A stretch of DNA of 64,000 bases from SM23-32 sp964434535 (GTDB lineage: Bacteria; Planctomycetota; Brocadiia; SM23-32). The stretch is taken from contig CAYSWA010000010.1 of NCBI GenBank assembly GCA_964434535.1, forward strand, positions 1 through 64,000, written 5' to 3'. Position numbers and translations under genes: made by a program. Position 1 is the stretch's first letter. The number at the start of each line of letters is the position of its first letter. Positions 18,863 through 27,562 of the stretch are shown here, in pieces. The notes beneath the pieces are model-generated. The model was not told the origin of the DNA and made no database searches. It saw only the letters and a list, made by a program, of their open reading frames with translations.

Positions 18863-19445
18863 CGGCCTCCTCCCCCCGCACCTCGAAGAGCGTGAGCTGG
18901 CTCTGCCCGTAGATGCGTCGATCGACCTGGTAGAGCCGGCGGGCCGGCCAGACCGCGTGGGGGATCGGCCGGTGGTGCAGCACCAGCAGGCCGCCCGGCG
19001 CGATCCAGCGGCCGATCGAGCCCTCCAGCGCCTCGAAGAGCCGGGCCCTCGCGTTGGGGTCGTCCACCATGGCATAGGGCGGATCGACGAAGACCAGCCC
19101 CGCCGCCAGCCCGCTCGGCGGAGCCAGCCGCACCGGCAGGCTCAGCACGTCCGCGCGCAGCACGCGGCAGCGCTCGGCCAGTGCGCACAGCTCGGCGTTC
19201 TCCCGGGCCAGCTCGACCAGGCGGGGGTCCTGCTCGACGAAGACGCCGCTCTCGGCGCCGCGGCTCAGCGCCTCCAGCCCCAGGGCCCCGCTGCCGCAGA
19301 ACAGGTCGAGCACCCGGGCCCCCGGCACGTCGAGCCGGATGATGTTGAACAGCGACTCCTTGACCCTGTCCAGCATGGGGCGCAGGGAGTCGAGGTCCAG
19401 CGACTCCAGGCGTATGCCGCCGGCGCTGCCGCCGATGATGCGCAA
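18855..19445 (-). CDS. rsmD: 16S rRNA (guanine966-N2)-methyltransferase
   Basis: A 196-residue SAM-dependent methyltransferase that modifies G966 of 16S rRNA. DLFCGSGALGLEALSRG at 47-63 is the SAM motif and VFVDPPY ending at residue 124 is the catalytic N6/N2-methyltransferase motif. I place the start at a TTG (19445): GGAGG at 19452-19456 is 6 bases upstream and the protein then opens MRIIGGSAGG like its relatives. The GTG at 19460 would put the ribosome binding site inside the gene. It overlaps ispE by 8 bases. Confidence 0.93.
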   Translation of the reverse strand: MRIIGGSAGGIRLESLDLDSLRPMLDRVKESLFNIIRLDVPGARVLDLFCGSGALGLEALSRGAESGVFVEQDPRLVELARENAELCALAERCRVLRADVLSLPVRLAPPSGLAAGLVFVDPPYAMVDDPNARARLFEALEGSIGRWIAPGGLLVLHHRPIPHAVWPARRLYQVDRRIYGQSQLTLFEVRGEEADE

Positions 19446-19479
19446 GGGATGCCTCCGCACGGATTGGGGCGGGGCCGCC

Positions 19480-20355
19480 TCAGCCTTCCTCGCCGGCCAT
19501 CTCGGCGGGGGTGACGGCTACGATGCAGACGCCGCTGGAGCGGGCGCGGCGCTCGATCTCGTCGCGGTCCAGCGCGATGGTGCGGCCGGCCTCGACGGCG
19601 AGCAGGTCGACGCCGGAGCTCTGGAGCGTGTCCACAGTGTCCGGACCGATGCAGGGCAGGTCGAAGCGCTCGTCGTGCCCTTCCCTGGGCACCTTGACGG
19701 CGACCGCCCCTCCCCCGGCGAGCCGGCCGCCGCGCTCCAGCGTGGCGTCGGTGCCGTCGATGCCCTCGACGGCGAGGACGGCGCCGTCCTTGACCACGAT
19801 GCACTGGCCGATCTGCATGGCGGCGATCTGCTTGGCCAGCGGCCAGCCGAAGCGCACGTCGCGCCACTGGGCCTCGGTGGGCCGCCGGGCGGTCAGGCAG
19901 CCGGACGGCACCAGCAGGTCGGGGCAGAACTCGGGGACGCTGCCCACGGCGATGCCCTCCCTGTCGAACTCGTCGGCCACGGCGCCCAGGATGGTATGGT
20001 CTTGCCGGCTGCGCAGGCGGCCGTACCAGAGCTGGATGGTGCGCAGGTCCGGCAGCATGGCGAGCTTGCTGTCGTACATGCGCCGCTTGCGGATCGCCCC
20101 GCACATGAGCATGGCCTCGGCGCCGGCCGCCTTGAAGAGCCTGATCCACCGGCCGAGCCGGGCCAGCCCGGCCCAGTGCCACTGGTCGACGAGGCGGGCC
20201 AGCTCCTCGTCGGCTTCCCCCCGTATGCCCACGCCGACGACGCGGGCGCCGCGGGCCTTCAGCGACTCGGCCACGCGCCGGGGCAGCAGGCCCGAGCCGC
20301 ACAGGACGCCGATGGTGCGCCCGCTCAAATCGCCGCAGGGCTCGGGCTCGGCCAT
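19480..20355 (-). CDS. lpxI: UDP-2,3-diacylglucosamine diphosphatase LpxI (DUF1009)
   Basis: A 291-residue LpxI-family protein, which hydrolyses UDP-2,3-diacylglucosamine to lipid X in lipid A synthesis at the inner membrane face. TIGVLCGSGLLPRRVAESLKARG (shortened here) opens the N-terminal domain. The C-terminal catalytic domain contains GQCIVVKDGAVLAVEGIDGT and LPCIGPDTVDTL. Length is normal. It starts 2 bases after proA. Its presence argues for an LPS-bearing outer membrane and for the LpxI rather than LpxH route. Confidence 0.93.
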   Translation of the reverse strand: MAEPEPCGDLSGRTIGVLCGSGLLPRRVAESLKARGARVVGVGIRGEADEELARLVDQWHWAGLARLGRWIRLFKAAGAEAMLMCGAIRKRRMYDSKLAMLPDLRTIQLWYGRLRSRQDHTILGAVADEFDREGIAVGSVPEFCPDLLVPSGCLTARRPTEAQWRDVRFGWPLAKQIAAMQIGQCIVVKDGAVLAVEGIDGTDATLERGGRLAGGGAVAVKVPREGHDERFDLPCIGPDTVDTLQSSGVDLLAVEAGRTIALDRDEIERRARSSGVCIVAVTPAEMAGEEG

Positions 20356-20357
20356 CG

Positions 20358-21626
20358 TCACTGCCTCAGTTGCCCGTCGCCGATGACGCGCCACTTGTAG
20401 CTGGTCAGCTCCTCCAGCGCCATCGGCCCGCGGGCGTGGAGCTTGTCGGTGCTGATGCCGATCTCGGCGCCGAGGCCGAACTGCTCCCCGTCGGAGAAGC
20501 GCGTCGAGGTGTTGACGAAGACGCAGGCCGAATCTACCTCGTCCAGGAAGCGCCGGGCGCTGCGCACCTCGCTGGTGACGATCGCGTCGCTGTGGTGCGA
20601 GCCGTAGCGGTTGATGTGCTCGATCGCCTCGGCCAGGCCGCTGACCACGCGCACCGAGAGCGTCCGGTCCAGGTATTCGGTGAGCCAGTCCTCGGGGGTG
20701 GCCTTCTTGAGGTCCGGCATCATCTCGCAGCAGGTCTCGCAGCCGCGCAGCTCGACGCCCTCCTCCTCGAAGACGGGCCGCATGCGGGGCCAGAACGCGG
20801 GCGCGATCTCGCGGTGCACCAGCAGCGTCTCCATGGCGTTGCAGACGCCGGGGCGCTGGCACTTGGCGTTGCGGCAGATCGCCACGGCCATCTCCAGGTC
20901 GGCCGTGGCGTCCACGAAGACGTGGCAGACCCCCTCGTAGTGCTTGATGACCGGCACGGTGGCGCCCTCGACGACGGCGCGGATCAGGCCCTTGCCGCCG
21001 CGCGGGATCACCACGTCGATGTACCGGTCGGCCGTCAGGAGCTCGCCGACGACGGCCCGGTCGGTCGTCTCGACGAGCTGGACGGCGCGGGGGTCGATGC
21101 CGGCCTCCTCGCAGCCGGCGGCGAGCTGCTTGTGAATGGCCAGGTTGGAGTGGATCGCCTCCTTGCCGCCGCGCAGGATGACGGCGTTGCCGCTCTTCAG
21201 GCAGAGGGAGGCGGCGTCGGCCGTCACGTTCGGGCGCGACTCGTAGATCATGCAGATCACGCCGAGCGGCACGCGCACCTTGTCCAGCTTCAGCCCGTTG
21301 GGCAGCACCCAGCCGTCGATGACGCGCCCGACCGGGTCGCGCAGGGCGGCGACTTTGCGCAAGGAGCCGGCCATGCCCTCGATGCGGGCGTCGCTCAACT
21401 CCAGGCGGTCGAGCATGGCGCAGGAGAGGCCGGCCTGGCGGCCGGCTTCGAGGTCTTCGGCGTTCTGCGCCTTCAGCTCGTCGCTCGCCGCCAGCAGGTG
21501 GGCGGCCATGCCCTCCAGGGCGGCGTCCTTCTGGGCGGTGGAGGCGCGCGCGGCGCTGCCGGCGGCCTGCCGCGCGGCGCGGCAGAGCCCGCCGACGTAT
21601 TCCTTGATGTCGGTGATCTCCGTCAT
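20358..21626 (-). CDS. proA: Gamma-glutamyl phosphate reductase
   Basis: A 422-residue NADPH-dependent aldehyde dehydrogenase-fold enzyme making glutamate semialdehyde in proline synthesis. YESRPNVTADAASLCLKSGN and the catalytic Cys262 in QRPGVCNAMETLLVH are diagnostic. It is full length. The ribosome binding site is weak. It follows the FtsB-like gene by 24 bases and precedes lpxI by 2 bases. No proB is present in the window, so the kinase is encoded elsewhere. Confidence 0.97.
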   Translation of the reverse strand: MTEITDIKEYVGGLCRAARQAAGSAARASTAQKDAALEGMAAHLLAASDELKAQNAEDLEAGRQAGLSCAMLDRLELSDARIEGMAGSLRKVAALRDPVGRVIDGWVLPNGLKLDKVRVPLGVICMIYESRPNVTADAASLCLKSGNAVILRGGKEAIHSNLAIHKQLAAGCEEAGIDPRAVQLVETTDRAVVGELLTADRYIDVVIPRGGKGLIRAVVEGATVPVIKHYEGVCHVFVDATADLEMAVAICRNAKCQRPGVCNAMETLLVHREIAPAFWPRMRPVFEEEGVELRGCETCCEMMPDLKKATPEDWLTEYLDRTLSVRVVSGLAEAIEHINRYGSHHSDAIVTSEVRSARRFLDEVDSACVFVNTSTRFSDGEQFGLGAEIGISTDKLHARGPMALEELTSYKWRVIGDGQLRQ

Positions 21627-21650
21627 CGCTGGGTTCCGTTTGGTGGTGCG

Positions 21651-22115
21651 CTAAGCTTCCCGTTGATAGTGGCGCCGGCGGGCGGCCAGCGCGTTGAGCG
21701 CGCCGAAGAGCAGGGCCGTGACCACGAAGGCGGCCGCCGGCACCCCCACCGAGAGGTGGCGCCACGTCAGCGCCCGCTCCCAGGTCGAGCCGCTCACCTG
21801 CGGCGTCGGCCCGGCGCGCCTGCGCGCGGGGACCGGTTCGAACTGGCTGACCTCTTCGCCGGGCGCGGCGAAGCCGTAGTCCTCGCGCGCCACACGCTCG
21901 ATGGCCTCCGGCGAGCTGAGCAGCGCGTCCCGCTCGGCCCTGAGCCGCTCGTTCTGCAGCTCCAGCCGCTCCAGGCGGGCCTTCCGGCGGGCCTCCTCGA
22001 TCTGCATGCGCTCGAGCTGGTGGCCCCGCCGGGCCAGGATCGCCCCCATCAGCGCCGCCACCAGCGTCGTCAGCAGCACCGGCAGCCAGAATGACCTGGA
22101 GGAGAACACGTCCAT
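21651..22115 (-). CDS. FtsB/DivIC-like coiled-coil membrane protein
   Basis: A 154-residue protein with a first membrane helix at residues 9-28, a charged coiled coil at about 33-66, the segment SPEAIERVAREDYGFAAPGE typical of FtsB/DivIC septum-formation proteins, a Pro/Arg-rich linker, and a second membrane helix at about 123-145. The second helix is unusual, because FtsB and DivIC have only one. ATG 22115 is used, since GGAG lies 9 bases upstream and the promoter at 22157-22186 excludes longer forms. It is first in a six-gene operon. Confidence 0.75.
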   Translation of the reverse strand: MDVFSSRSFWLPVLLTTLVAALMGAILARRGHQLERMQIEEARRKARLERLELQNERLRAERDALLSSPEAIERVAREDYGFAAPGEEVSQFEPVPARRRAGPTPQVSGSTWERALTWRHLSVGVPAAAFVVTALLFGALNALAARRRHYQREA

Positions 22116-22156
22116 CGGCACCGCTCCGGGGCGTGGAAGCGCGCGGCCCACCCACT

Positions 22157-22186
22157 GCTATAACAGGAAGCGCGCCGCGCTGTCAA
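22157..22186 (-). promoter_or_regulatory. Promoter of the ftsB-like-proA-lpxI-rsmD-ispE-spoVG operon
   Basis: Minus strand TTGACA (22186-22181) is a perfect -35; TATAGC (22162-22157) is the likely -10 with an 18-bp spacer. Predicted start near 22150, about 35 nt before the ATG. Confidence 0.75.
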
Positions 22187-22213
22187 CCTCGCCGCGTGAC
22201 GCCCCCGGCGGGC

Positions 22214-23503
22214 CTACTTCAGAAAGAGCTCGATGACGGGCACCTCGACCTCGGGCTTGCGCACGGGCAGCCGCAGCGCCAGGTCGCCGCCCTCCCCTTG
22301 GTACTCGGGCTGGAAGTGCGCCCCGCCGCCGAGGGGCAGCTCGCTGGCGTCGTTGAGGATCTGCGCGTAGGCGACCTTGCCGGCCATGCCGGGCAGGTGG
22401 ATGACGCCGATCGGCCAGTTCAGCACGTGCACGTAGAGGCGGCGCGTCGCGGGGTTGTAGGTCAGGCGGCAGTCCGGCGGCGCGCGGAAGCCCTCCGGCG
22501 CCTGCGTGCAGCCGTAGATGGCCCGCCCGTGCCGTTTCATCCACTCGCCCATGCCGCGCAGGCGGTCCATGGCGCGCGCGTCGAACTCGCCCCGCGCCGT
22601 CGGGCCGACGTTCAGCAGCAGGTTGCCGCCCTTGCTGACCGACTCGATCAGCAGCAGCAGGCACTGCCGGACGCTCTTCCAGGTGTACTCGTCGCGGTAG
22701 TAGCCCCACGAGCCGCTGAAGGTCTGGCAGGTCTCCCAGGGCACCCGCCGGCCGTCGACCGCGACCCATTCGCTGACCATGAACTGCTCGGGGGTCTTGA
22801 AGTCCCAGCCGCCGGGCACGTCGTTCAGGTCGAGGCGGTCGTCGATGATGATCTCGGGCTGGAGCCCGCGGGTCAGATCGAGGATCTTCTCGGACTGCCA
22901 GTCCCCCCGCCCCTTGCCGTCCTCGCCGGGGAAGGAGAAGTCGTAGAAGATCACGTCGATCTTGCCGAAGCGGGTGAGCAGCTCGCGCACCTGCGCGCGC
23001 ATGTATTCGGCGTAGTTCGCCACGTCGCGCTGCTTGCTCTGCTCGCGGGCCCCGGCGTCGTCCCGCATCGGGTGATGCCGGTCGATGGGGTATGCGGGGT
23101 GGTGCCAGTCGAGCAGGCTGTAGTAGAAGCCGACGCCGAGGCCCTCCTCGCGGAACGCCTCGACCATCGGGCCGAGCAGGTCGCGCCCGTAAGGCGTGTT
23201 GGTCACCTTGTAGTCGGTGACCTGCGAGTCCCAGAGGCAGAAGCCCTCGTGGTGCTTGGTGGTCACGACGAAGTACTTCATGCCCGCCTCACGCGCGGCG
23301 CGGGCCCACCGGCGAGGATCGTAGAGGTCGGGATCGAAGTGCTCGAAGTACTTCCGGTACTCTTCGTCCGGGATGCGCTCCTGGCTCTTGACCCACTCGT
23401 GGCGCGCGGCAAGGGCGTAGAGGCCCCAGTGGATGAACATGCCGAACCGCGCGCGGGTCCACCACTCCATGTGCTCCGGCACCTGGAACGAATCGCCGCC
23501 CAT
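22214..23503 (-). CDS. GH29 alpha-L-fucosidase
   Basis: A 429-residue glycoside hydrolase of family GH29, which removes terminal alpha-L-fucose by a retaining mechanism. ARFGMFIHWGLYAL near the N-terminus, TTKHHEGFCLWDS (His pair in the substrate pocket) and DWHHP are hallmark motifs. Asp188 in IDVIFYDFSF is the likely nucleophile. SKGGNLLLNVGPTARGEF closes the barrel. There is no signal peptide, so activity appears cytoplasmic, in contrast to many secreted fucosidases. The gene is transcribed from its own promoter, divergently from a UROD-like methyltransferase. Confidence 0.94.
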   Translation of the reverse strand: MGGDSFQVPEHMEWWTRARFGMFIHWGLYALAARHEWVKSQERIPDEEYRKYFEHFDPDLYDPRRWARAAREAGMKYFVVTTKHHEGFCLWDSQVTDYKVTNTPYGRDLLGPMVEAFREEGLGVGFYYSLLDWHHPAYPIDRHHPMRDDAGAREQSKQRDVANYAEYMRAQVRELLTRFGKIDVIFYDFSFPGEDGKGRGDWQSEKILDLTRGLQPEIIIDDRLDLNDVPGGWDFKTPEQFMVSEWVAVDGRRVPWETCQTFSGSWGYYRDEYTWKSVRQCLLLLIESVSKGGNLLLNVGPTARGEFDARAMDRLRGMGEWMKRHGRAIYGCTQAPEGFRAPPDCRLTYNPATRRLYVHVLNWPIGVIHLPGMAGKVAYAQILNDASELPLGGGAHFQPEYQGEGGDLALRLPVRKPEVEVPVIELFLK

Positions 23504-23539
23504 AGCGCGTCTCCTCAGTCAGCAGGGGAACAAGCCGGC

Positions 23540-23568
23540 ACTCTATGTCCGGCTCGCCGGCCTGTCAA
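23540..23568 (-). promoter_or_regulatory. Fucosidase promoter
   Basis: Minus strand TTGACA (23568-23563), 17-bp spacer, TAGAGT (23545-23540). The start near 23533 gives a leader of about 30 nt. Confidence 0.75.
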
Positions 23569-23584
23569 CGGCACGGCCGACGCC

Positions 23585-23613
23585 TTTACACCGCCCCGCG
23601 CATTGCCTATAGT
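23585..23613 (+). promoter_or_regulatory. Promoter of the UROD-like gene
   Basis: TTTACA at 23585-23590, 17-bp spacer, TATAGT at 23608-23613. It is back to back with the fucosidase promoter, with the two -35 elements 16 bp apart, so one regulator could act on both. Confidence 0.8.
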
Positions 23614-23651
23614 GACGCCGGCACCGGACCCCCGATACAGGTACAGAGACC

Positions 23652-24680
23652 GTGAACGGCCGCGAGATCGTCCGCCGCACGCTCACCTTCGGGCGCCCCG
23701 AGCGGATCGCCATGTCCCTGCCCGAACCCTACCCGAACGACTTCCGCTTCGCCGGGCCCGGCCCCGACCCCGCCCACCCCGAGGGCGGCTGGGAGGAGGT
23801 GGGCGGCGGGCGCTGGGAGCGCAACGACGAGTGGGGCAACACGTGGGCCCGCATCGAGGGCTTCAGCAAGGGCGAGGTCGCCCGCGGCGCCGTCGAGGAC
23901 TGGGACCGGCTCGACGAGGTCGAGCTGCCCGACTACGACCTGGCGGAGCGTTACGAGGGCCTGCGCGCGGCGTTCGAGCACGCGCCCGGCAAGTTCCACG
24001 TCGGCTCCCTGCCCGGCTTCCCCTTCAACGTGGCGCGGAAGATGCGGCGGCTCGACAACTTCCTGGTCGACGTGCTCGCCGAGCCCGAACGGGCCGAGCG
24101 GCTGCTGGCCATGGTCGAGGAGCAGCTCGCCCGCGCCATCCGGCGCATGGGCAGCGCGGGCGCCGACGCCGTCATGTTCCCCGAGGACTGGGGCACGCAG
24201 GACCGCCTGCTGGTCAGCCCCGCCGTCTGGGAGCGGATGTTCCGCCCCGGCTTCGAGCGGCTCTGTCGCGTCGCGCGCGAGGCCGGCGTCTTCGTGCTGA
24301 TGCACTCCTGCGGCTACATCTACGAGGCGATGGAGGGCCTGATCGCGGCGGGGATCGACTGCTTCCAGTTCGACCAGCCGGAGCTCTACGGGGTCGAGCG
24401 GCTCGCCGAGGAGTTCGGCGGGCGGGCGACGTTCTGGTGCCCGGTCGACATCCAGAAGGTGCTCCAGAGGCGGGACGCCGAGCGCATCCGCGCCGCCGCC
24501 CGGCGCATGATCGAGCGGCTCGGCGCGGCCGGGGGTGGCTTCATCGCGGGCTACTATCCCTCGAACGAGGCGATCGGCCTCGACCCGAAGTGGCAGGACG
24601 TCGCCTGCCGGGCCTTCGTCGAGCACGGCGCGCCGCAGCTCTGGCCGGAGCTGAACGAGCGGCTCGCCGCCCCGGCGTAG
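23652..24680 (+). CDS. UROD-fold methyltransferase-like protein
   Basis: A 342-residue protein of the uroporphyrinogen decarboxylase superfamily. The HSCG motif (His218, Cys220) is the zinc-binding element of the MtaA/MtbA-type corrinoid:coenzyme methyltransferases and is not a feature of true HemE. LFGRPERIAM-like start and FQFDQPELYG after the zinc motif agree. I therefore read it as a methyl-transfer protein, although many relatives are unassigned. It starts at a GTG (23652), about 32 nt after the predicted transcript start. Divergent from the fucosidase and followed by plsY after 28 bases. Confidence 0.78.
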   Translation: MNGREIVRRTLTFGRPERIAMSLPEPYPNDFRFAGPGPDPAHPEGGWEEVGGGRWERNDEWGNTWARIEGFSKGEVARGAVEDWDRLDEVELPDYDLAERYEGLRAAFEHAPGKFHVGSLPGFPFNVARKMRRLDNFLVDVLAEPERAERLLAMVEEQLARAIRRMGSAGADAVMFPEDWGTQDRLLVSPAVWERMFRPGFERLCRVAREAGVFVLMHSCGYIYEAMEGLIAAGIDCFQFDQPELYGVERLAEEFGGRATFWCPVDIQKVLQRRDAERIRAAARRMIERLGAAGGGFIAGYYPSNEAIGLDPKWQDVACRAFVEHGAPQLWPELNERLAAPA

Positions 24681-24708
24681 GCGGGCGGAGACCGGGAGGG
24701 ACGCCGGC

Positions 24709-25368
24709 ATGAGCGGCATCGAGCTGCGCACCGAGGGCTGGCTCTGCGCGCTGCCCCTGCTCGCCTACCTCTACGGCTCGGTCCCGTTCGGCTTCCTCGC
24801 CGCGAAGCTGCTCAGGGGCGTCGACATCCGCACCACCGGCAGCGGCAACATCGGCGCCACGAACGCCGCCCGCGTGCTCGGCTTCAAGTTCTTCCCGCCC
24901 ATCTTCCTGCTCGACGTCTCGAAGGGCCTGCTGCCGACGCTGGCCGCGCGGTTGCTGGCGAGCGGGGGCGCCTTCGTGCCGCACCCCCTCGCCGTCGGCG
25001 CCGGCCTGGCGGCGATCCTCGGGCACGTCTTCCCCGTCTGGCTCGGCTTCAAGGGGGGCAAGGCCGTGGCCACCAGCACGGGCGTCTTCCTGGTGCTGGC
25101 GCCGTGGTCGGTGCTGGTGGCGGCCGGCGCGTGGGCGCTGGTCTTCGCCCTGTGGCGCTACGTCTCGCTCGCCTCGATGACGGCCGCCGTGGCCCTGCCC
25201 GTCTCGGTCTGGTTCATCCACCCCGACCCGCTCGGGACGGGGCGGTACCTGACCGCCTTCGCGGCCCTCGGCGGGGCGCTGGTCATCTACCTGCACCGGG
25301 CCAACATCCGCCGCCTGCTCGCCGGCACGGAGCACAAGATCGGCGCCGGGGGGCGGGAATCGGCCTGA
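24709..25368 (+). CDS. plsY: Glycerol-3-phosphate acyltransferase PlsY
   Basis: A 219-residue integral membrane enzyme that uses acyl-phosphate to acylate glycerol 3-phosphate, the first step of phospholipid synthesis. Motif SGNIGATN at 45-52 and the second motif GHVFPVWLGFKGGKAVATS are both intact, and five to six hydrophobic segments are visible. It follows the UROD-like gene by 28 bases on the same strand. The partner plsX is not in this window. Its 3' end faces the quinone-reductase relic. Confidence 0.95.
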   Translation: MSGIELRTEGWLCALPLLAYLYGSVPFGFLAAKLLRGVDIRTTGSGNIGATNAARVLGFKFFPPIFLLDVSKGLLPTLAARLLASGGAFVPHPLAVGAGLAAILGHVFPVWLGFKGGKAVATSTGVFLVLAPWSVLVAAGAWALVFALWRYVSLASMTAAVALPVSVWFIHPDPLGTGRYLTAFAALGGALVIYLHRANIRRLLAGTEHKIGAGGRESA

Positions 25369-25375
25369 GCGCCGC

Positions 25376-25543
25376 TCACTCGCCGGTCAACACGATCTTG
25401 CCGAACTGCTCGCCCTCCTCCAGCCGCTGCTGGGCGGCGCGCAGCTCCACGAGCGCCTCGCCCGGGGCCGGCTCAGGGTCCGGCAGGTCTTCGATTTCGA
25501 TCACTTCCGGTCCGCCGTGTCGGCGGATGGCGGCGGCTTTCAT
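25376..25543 (-). pseudogene. Quinone reductase (MDR family) relic with in-frame internal deletion
   Basis: A 55-codon open frame whose first 36 residues (MKAAAIRRHGGPEVIEIEDL, then PDPEPAPGEALVELRAA) are the classic N-terminus of NADPH:quinone oxidoreductases. Its last 19 residues (QQRLEEGEQFGKIVLTGE) are their C-terminus. The roughly 270 residues in between, including the GroES-like core and the Rossmann domain, are missing, yet frame, start and stop are intact. The ATG overlaps the DHH phosphoesterase stop (ATGA). It is either a decayed gene caught after one clean deletion or a retained micro-protein; it cannot be a quinone reductase. Confidence 0.85.
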
Positions 25544-26625
25544 GCCTCGGCTCTTTCATCTTGCGGCGGCTGGCTTGCTTTGGGCACCTCGGGCAGGGCC
25601 ATCAAGGGCTGCCAGTCGGGCTCGGGGTCGCGCCCGAGCGCCTCCAGGAAGCGGCCCGTCAACTCGGCGCTGAGCGCTGGGGGGTCGTCGTCCTTGTCGA
25701 GCGCCAGGTAGCCGCCGGCCATCATGCCGTGCCCGCCGGCCTGTGTGCGCTCGCCGACCACGCGGCGGAGCATCTCGCCGGCGCGGGCGTCGCGGCGCGA
25801 GGTGCGCAGCGAGAGCACCAGGCGGTCTTCGTAGGCCCCCGTGCACAGGACCCACTCGATGCCCTCTGCGCTGGCGAGCATGTCCGCCATCTCCGCCGCG
25901 CGGTCGGGCGTGGACATGGCGGGCAGGTGCGAGACGAGCACGCCGTCCGCCACGCGCGCGGAGCGTATGGCGGCGTCGAGCTCGGCGAAGAAGGCGATGG
26001 GGTGGCGGGGGTGGTGCAGGCGGCCCAGCAGGGGCTGGTCGCAGAGCGGGAACGCCTCCAGGAAGGCGGCGATGTCGGCCGGCGCCGCCTCGCGGCCCAG
26101 GTCCTGCGTCTCGGTGCCGATCCCGTAGCAGATGGCCGTGGCGAGCAGGGGCGGGATCGGCGCGCCGGCGGCGACCAGGTATTCGGTGGCTATCGTCGTG
26201 ACCGCCCCGTAGGCGGGGCGCACGTCGGCCAGCGGCACGCCGCTGATCTCCTCGCCCGGGTGGTGGTCGATGACCGCCAGGACCTCGCGGCCCTCGCCCA
26301 GCGAGTTGTTGCCGAAGGCCGGCTGCGTGTCGACCAGCACGATCCCGTCGTCGGGGCGGAACTTGATGTTGGCCACCGACCAGAGCGGCGCTTCGAGCAG
26401 GCGGACCATCTCGCGGTTCTCCGCCCGCCCGACGATGCCGCCGTAGACGATGCGCGACTTGACCCGGGGCACCGTGCCGATCAGGTGCGAGAGGCACAGA
26501 GCGCCGGCGATCGCGTCGGGGTCCGGGTTGTCGTGGACCAGGATGAGCACCCGCTCCCGGCCGGCGACCAGGTCGAGCAGTTTCTCGACCCGGGCCTCGC
26601 TCGATGGCAGTCTCCCTCCGGCCAT
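25540..26625 (-). CDS. DHH-family phosphoesterase (NrnA-like oligoribonuclease/pAp phosphatase)
   Basis: A 361-residue DHH/DHHA1 protein. Metal-binding motifs HDNPDPDAI (residues 31-39), DTQP (99-102) and DHHP (120-123) are intact, and the C-terminal DHHA1 domain carries QAGGHGMMAGG, the nucleotide-binding glycine loop. NrnA-type enzymes degrade 2-5 nt RNA pieces and 3'-phosphoadenosine 5'-phosphate; the exact substrate here is not proven. GAGGAGACC precedes the ATG. It lies 19 bases after the DUF2156 gene and is coupled by ATGA to the quinone-reductase relic. Confidence 0.87.
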   Translation of the reverse strand: MAGGRLPSSEARVEKLLDLVAGRERVLILVHDNPDPDAIAGALCLSHLIGTVPRVKSRIVYGGIVGRAENREMVRLLEAPLWSVANIKFRPDDGIVLVDTQPAFGNNSLGEGREVLAVIDHHPGEEISGVPLADVRPAYGAVTTIATEYLVAAGAPIPPLLATAICYGIGTETQDLGREAAPADIAAFLEAFPLCDQPLLGRLHHPRHPIAFFAELDAAIRSARVADGVLVSHLPAMSTPDRAAEMADMLASAEGIEWVLCTGAYEDRLVLSLRTSRRDARAGEMLRRVVGERTQAGGHGMMAGGYLALDKDDDPPALSAELTGRFLEALGRDPEPDWQPLMALPEVPKASQPPQDERAEA

Positions 26626-26644
26626 GGTCTCCTCGCGGCGCCGC

Positions 26645-27517
26645 TCACGCCTCGTGCGGGCGGGCGATGAACTTCTCCACCATGTGATGGGGATGGTAGC
26701 TCTCTTTGGCCTTGCGCAGGCCGGGGATGCCGAGGTCCTGTTCGCGGTTGACGAACTCGAACCCCTCCAGACCGCGCTCGCAGAACCACTTGTTGATGAC
26801 CTGGTAGAGGCCGGTGAACCGGGTCATCGCCTTCTCGAAGTGCACGACGGCCGTCTCGTCGTTGAGCGGCTCGCCGATGCTGAACGCCTCGATGCGCCCG
26901 TCGATGCGCACGGCCCCGCCGCGCAGCGCGAAGTCCTCGCAGTTGCGGAGCGTCTCGCGCAGCGCCCAGTACTCCTCGGCCAGCCCGGGGCTCCCCTCCA
27001 GCTCCCGCTCGCCGAACCAGCGCTCGATCATCTCGGCCACCTCCCCGGCGTTCTCCGGGCCGAGCTCGACGTACTCGCACTCGTAGGAGGAGAGGCAGCG
27101 GTTGACCAGGTTCTGCTGGCGGTGATACTTGCGGCCGGCCAGCTCGACCAGGTCCCGGCGGCGGTAGACGTAGTCGAAGTTGTCACGGTCCGGCTCGACC
27201 CGCAGGCCGGCCCCGGCGAGTGCGTCGGCCGTCTCGCGGGGGATGCGGTGGAACGAGGTGACCCCGAGCGTGCGCAGCTCCCTCAGCAGCGCGGGGAGGT
27301 CGACCTCGCCCACGGGCGGCCCCAGCACATGGCGTTCGCCCCCGTAGGATTCGAAGAACAGCAGCGCCCCGTCGGCCCGCGTCCGGCGCACCGGCCGGTA
27401 GTAGCGCCAGACGTAGAGGTTGCAGAAGGTCAGCTCGGAGACCTGCGGCGGGTGGCTTCGCAGCCGCTCGGCCACCAGCTCCCGGTCGCCCAGCTCCAGC
27501 GGCTTCGGCTCGTCCAT
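26645..27517 (-). CDS. DUF2156 (LPG synthetase C-terminal-like) protein
   Basis: A 290-residue protein of the DUF2156 family, a double GNAT fold related to the catalytic part of lysyl-phosphatidylglycerol synthases. FCNLYVWRYY near the N-terminus, YHRQQNLVNRCLSSYECEYV and the ending FVNREQDLGIPGLRKAKESY are typical. It has no membrane segment, so it is a soluble aminoacyl- or acyl-transferase candidate. The acceptor is unknown. It lies between the DUF255 and DHH genes in a same-strand series. Confidence 0.8.
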   Translation of the reverse strand: MDEPKPLELGDRELVAERLRSHPPQVSELTFCNLYVWRYYRPVRRTRADGALLFFESYGGERHVLGPPVGEVDLPALLRELRTLGVTSFHRIPRETADALAGAGLRVEPDRDNFDYVYRRRDLVELAGRKYHRQQNLVNRCLSSYECEYVELGPENAGEVAEMIERWFGERELEGSPGLAEEYWALRETLRNCEDFALRGGAVRIDGRIEAFSIGEPLNDETAVVHFEKAMTRFTGLYQVINKWFCERGLEGFEFVNREQDLGIPGLRKAKESYHPHHMVEKFIARPHEA

Positions 27518-27562
27518 GCGTTCGCTGCCGTCTTGATCGGGGTAAGGGGCTTGGCGGCGGCG

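Noticed and set aside
23652..24680. True uroporphyrinogen decarboxylase (hemE)
   Set aside because: The HSCG zinc motif and the overall sequence fit the methyltransferase branch of the fold, and no other heme genes are nearby. The same applies to 41521-42618.
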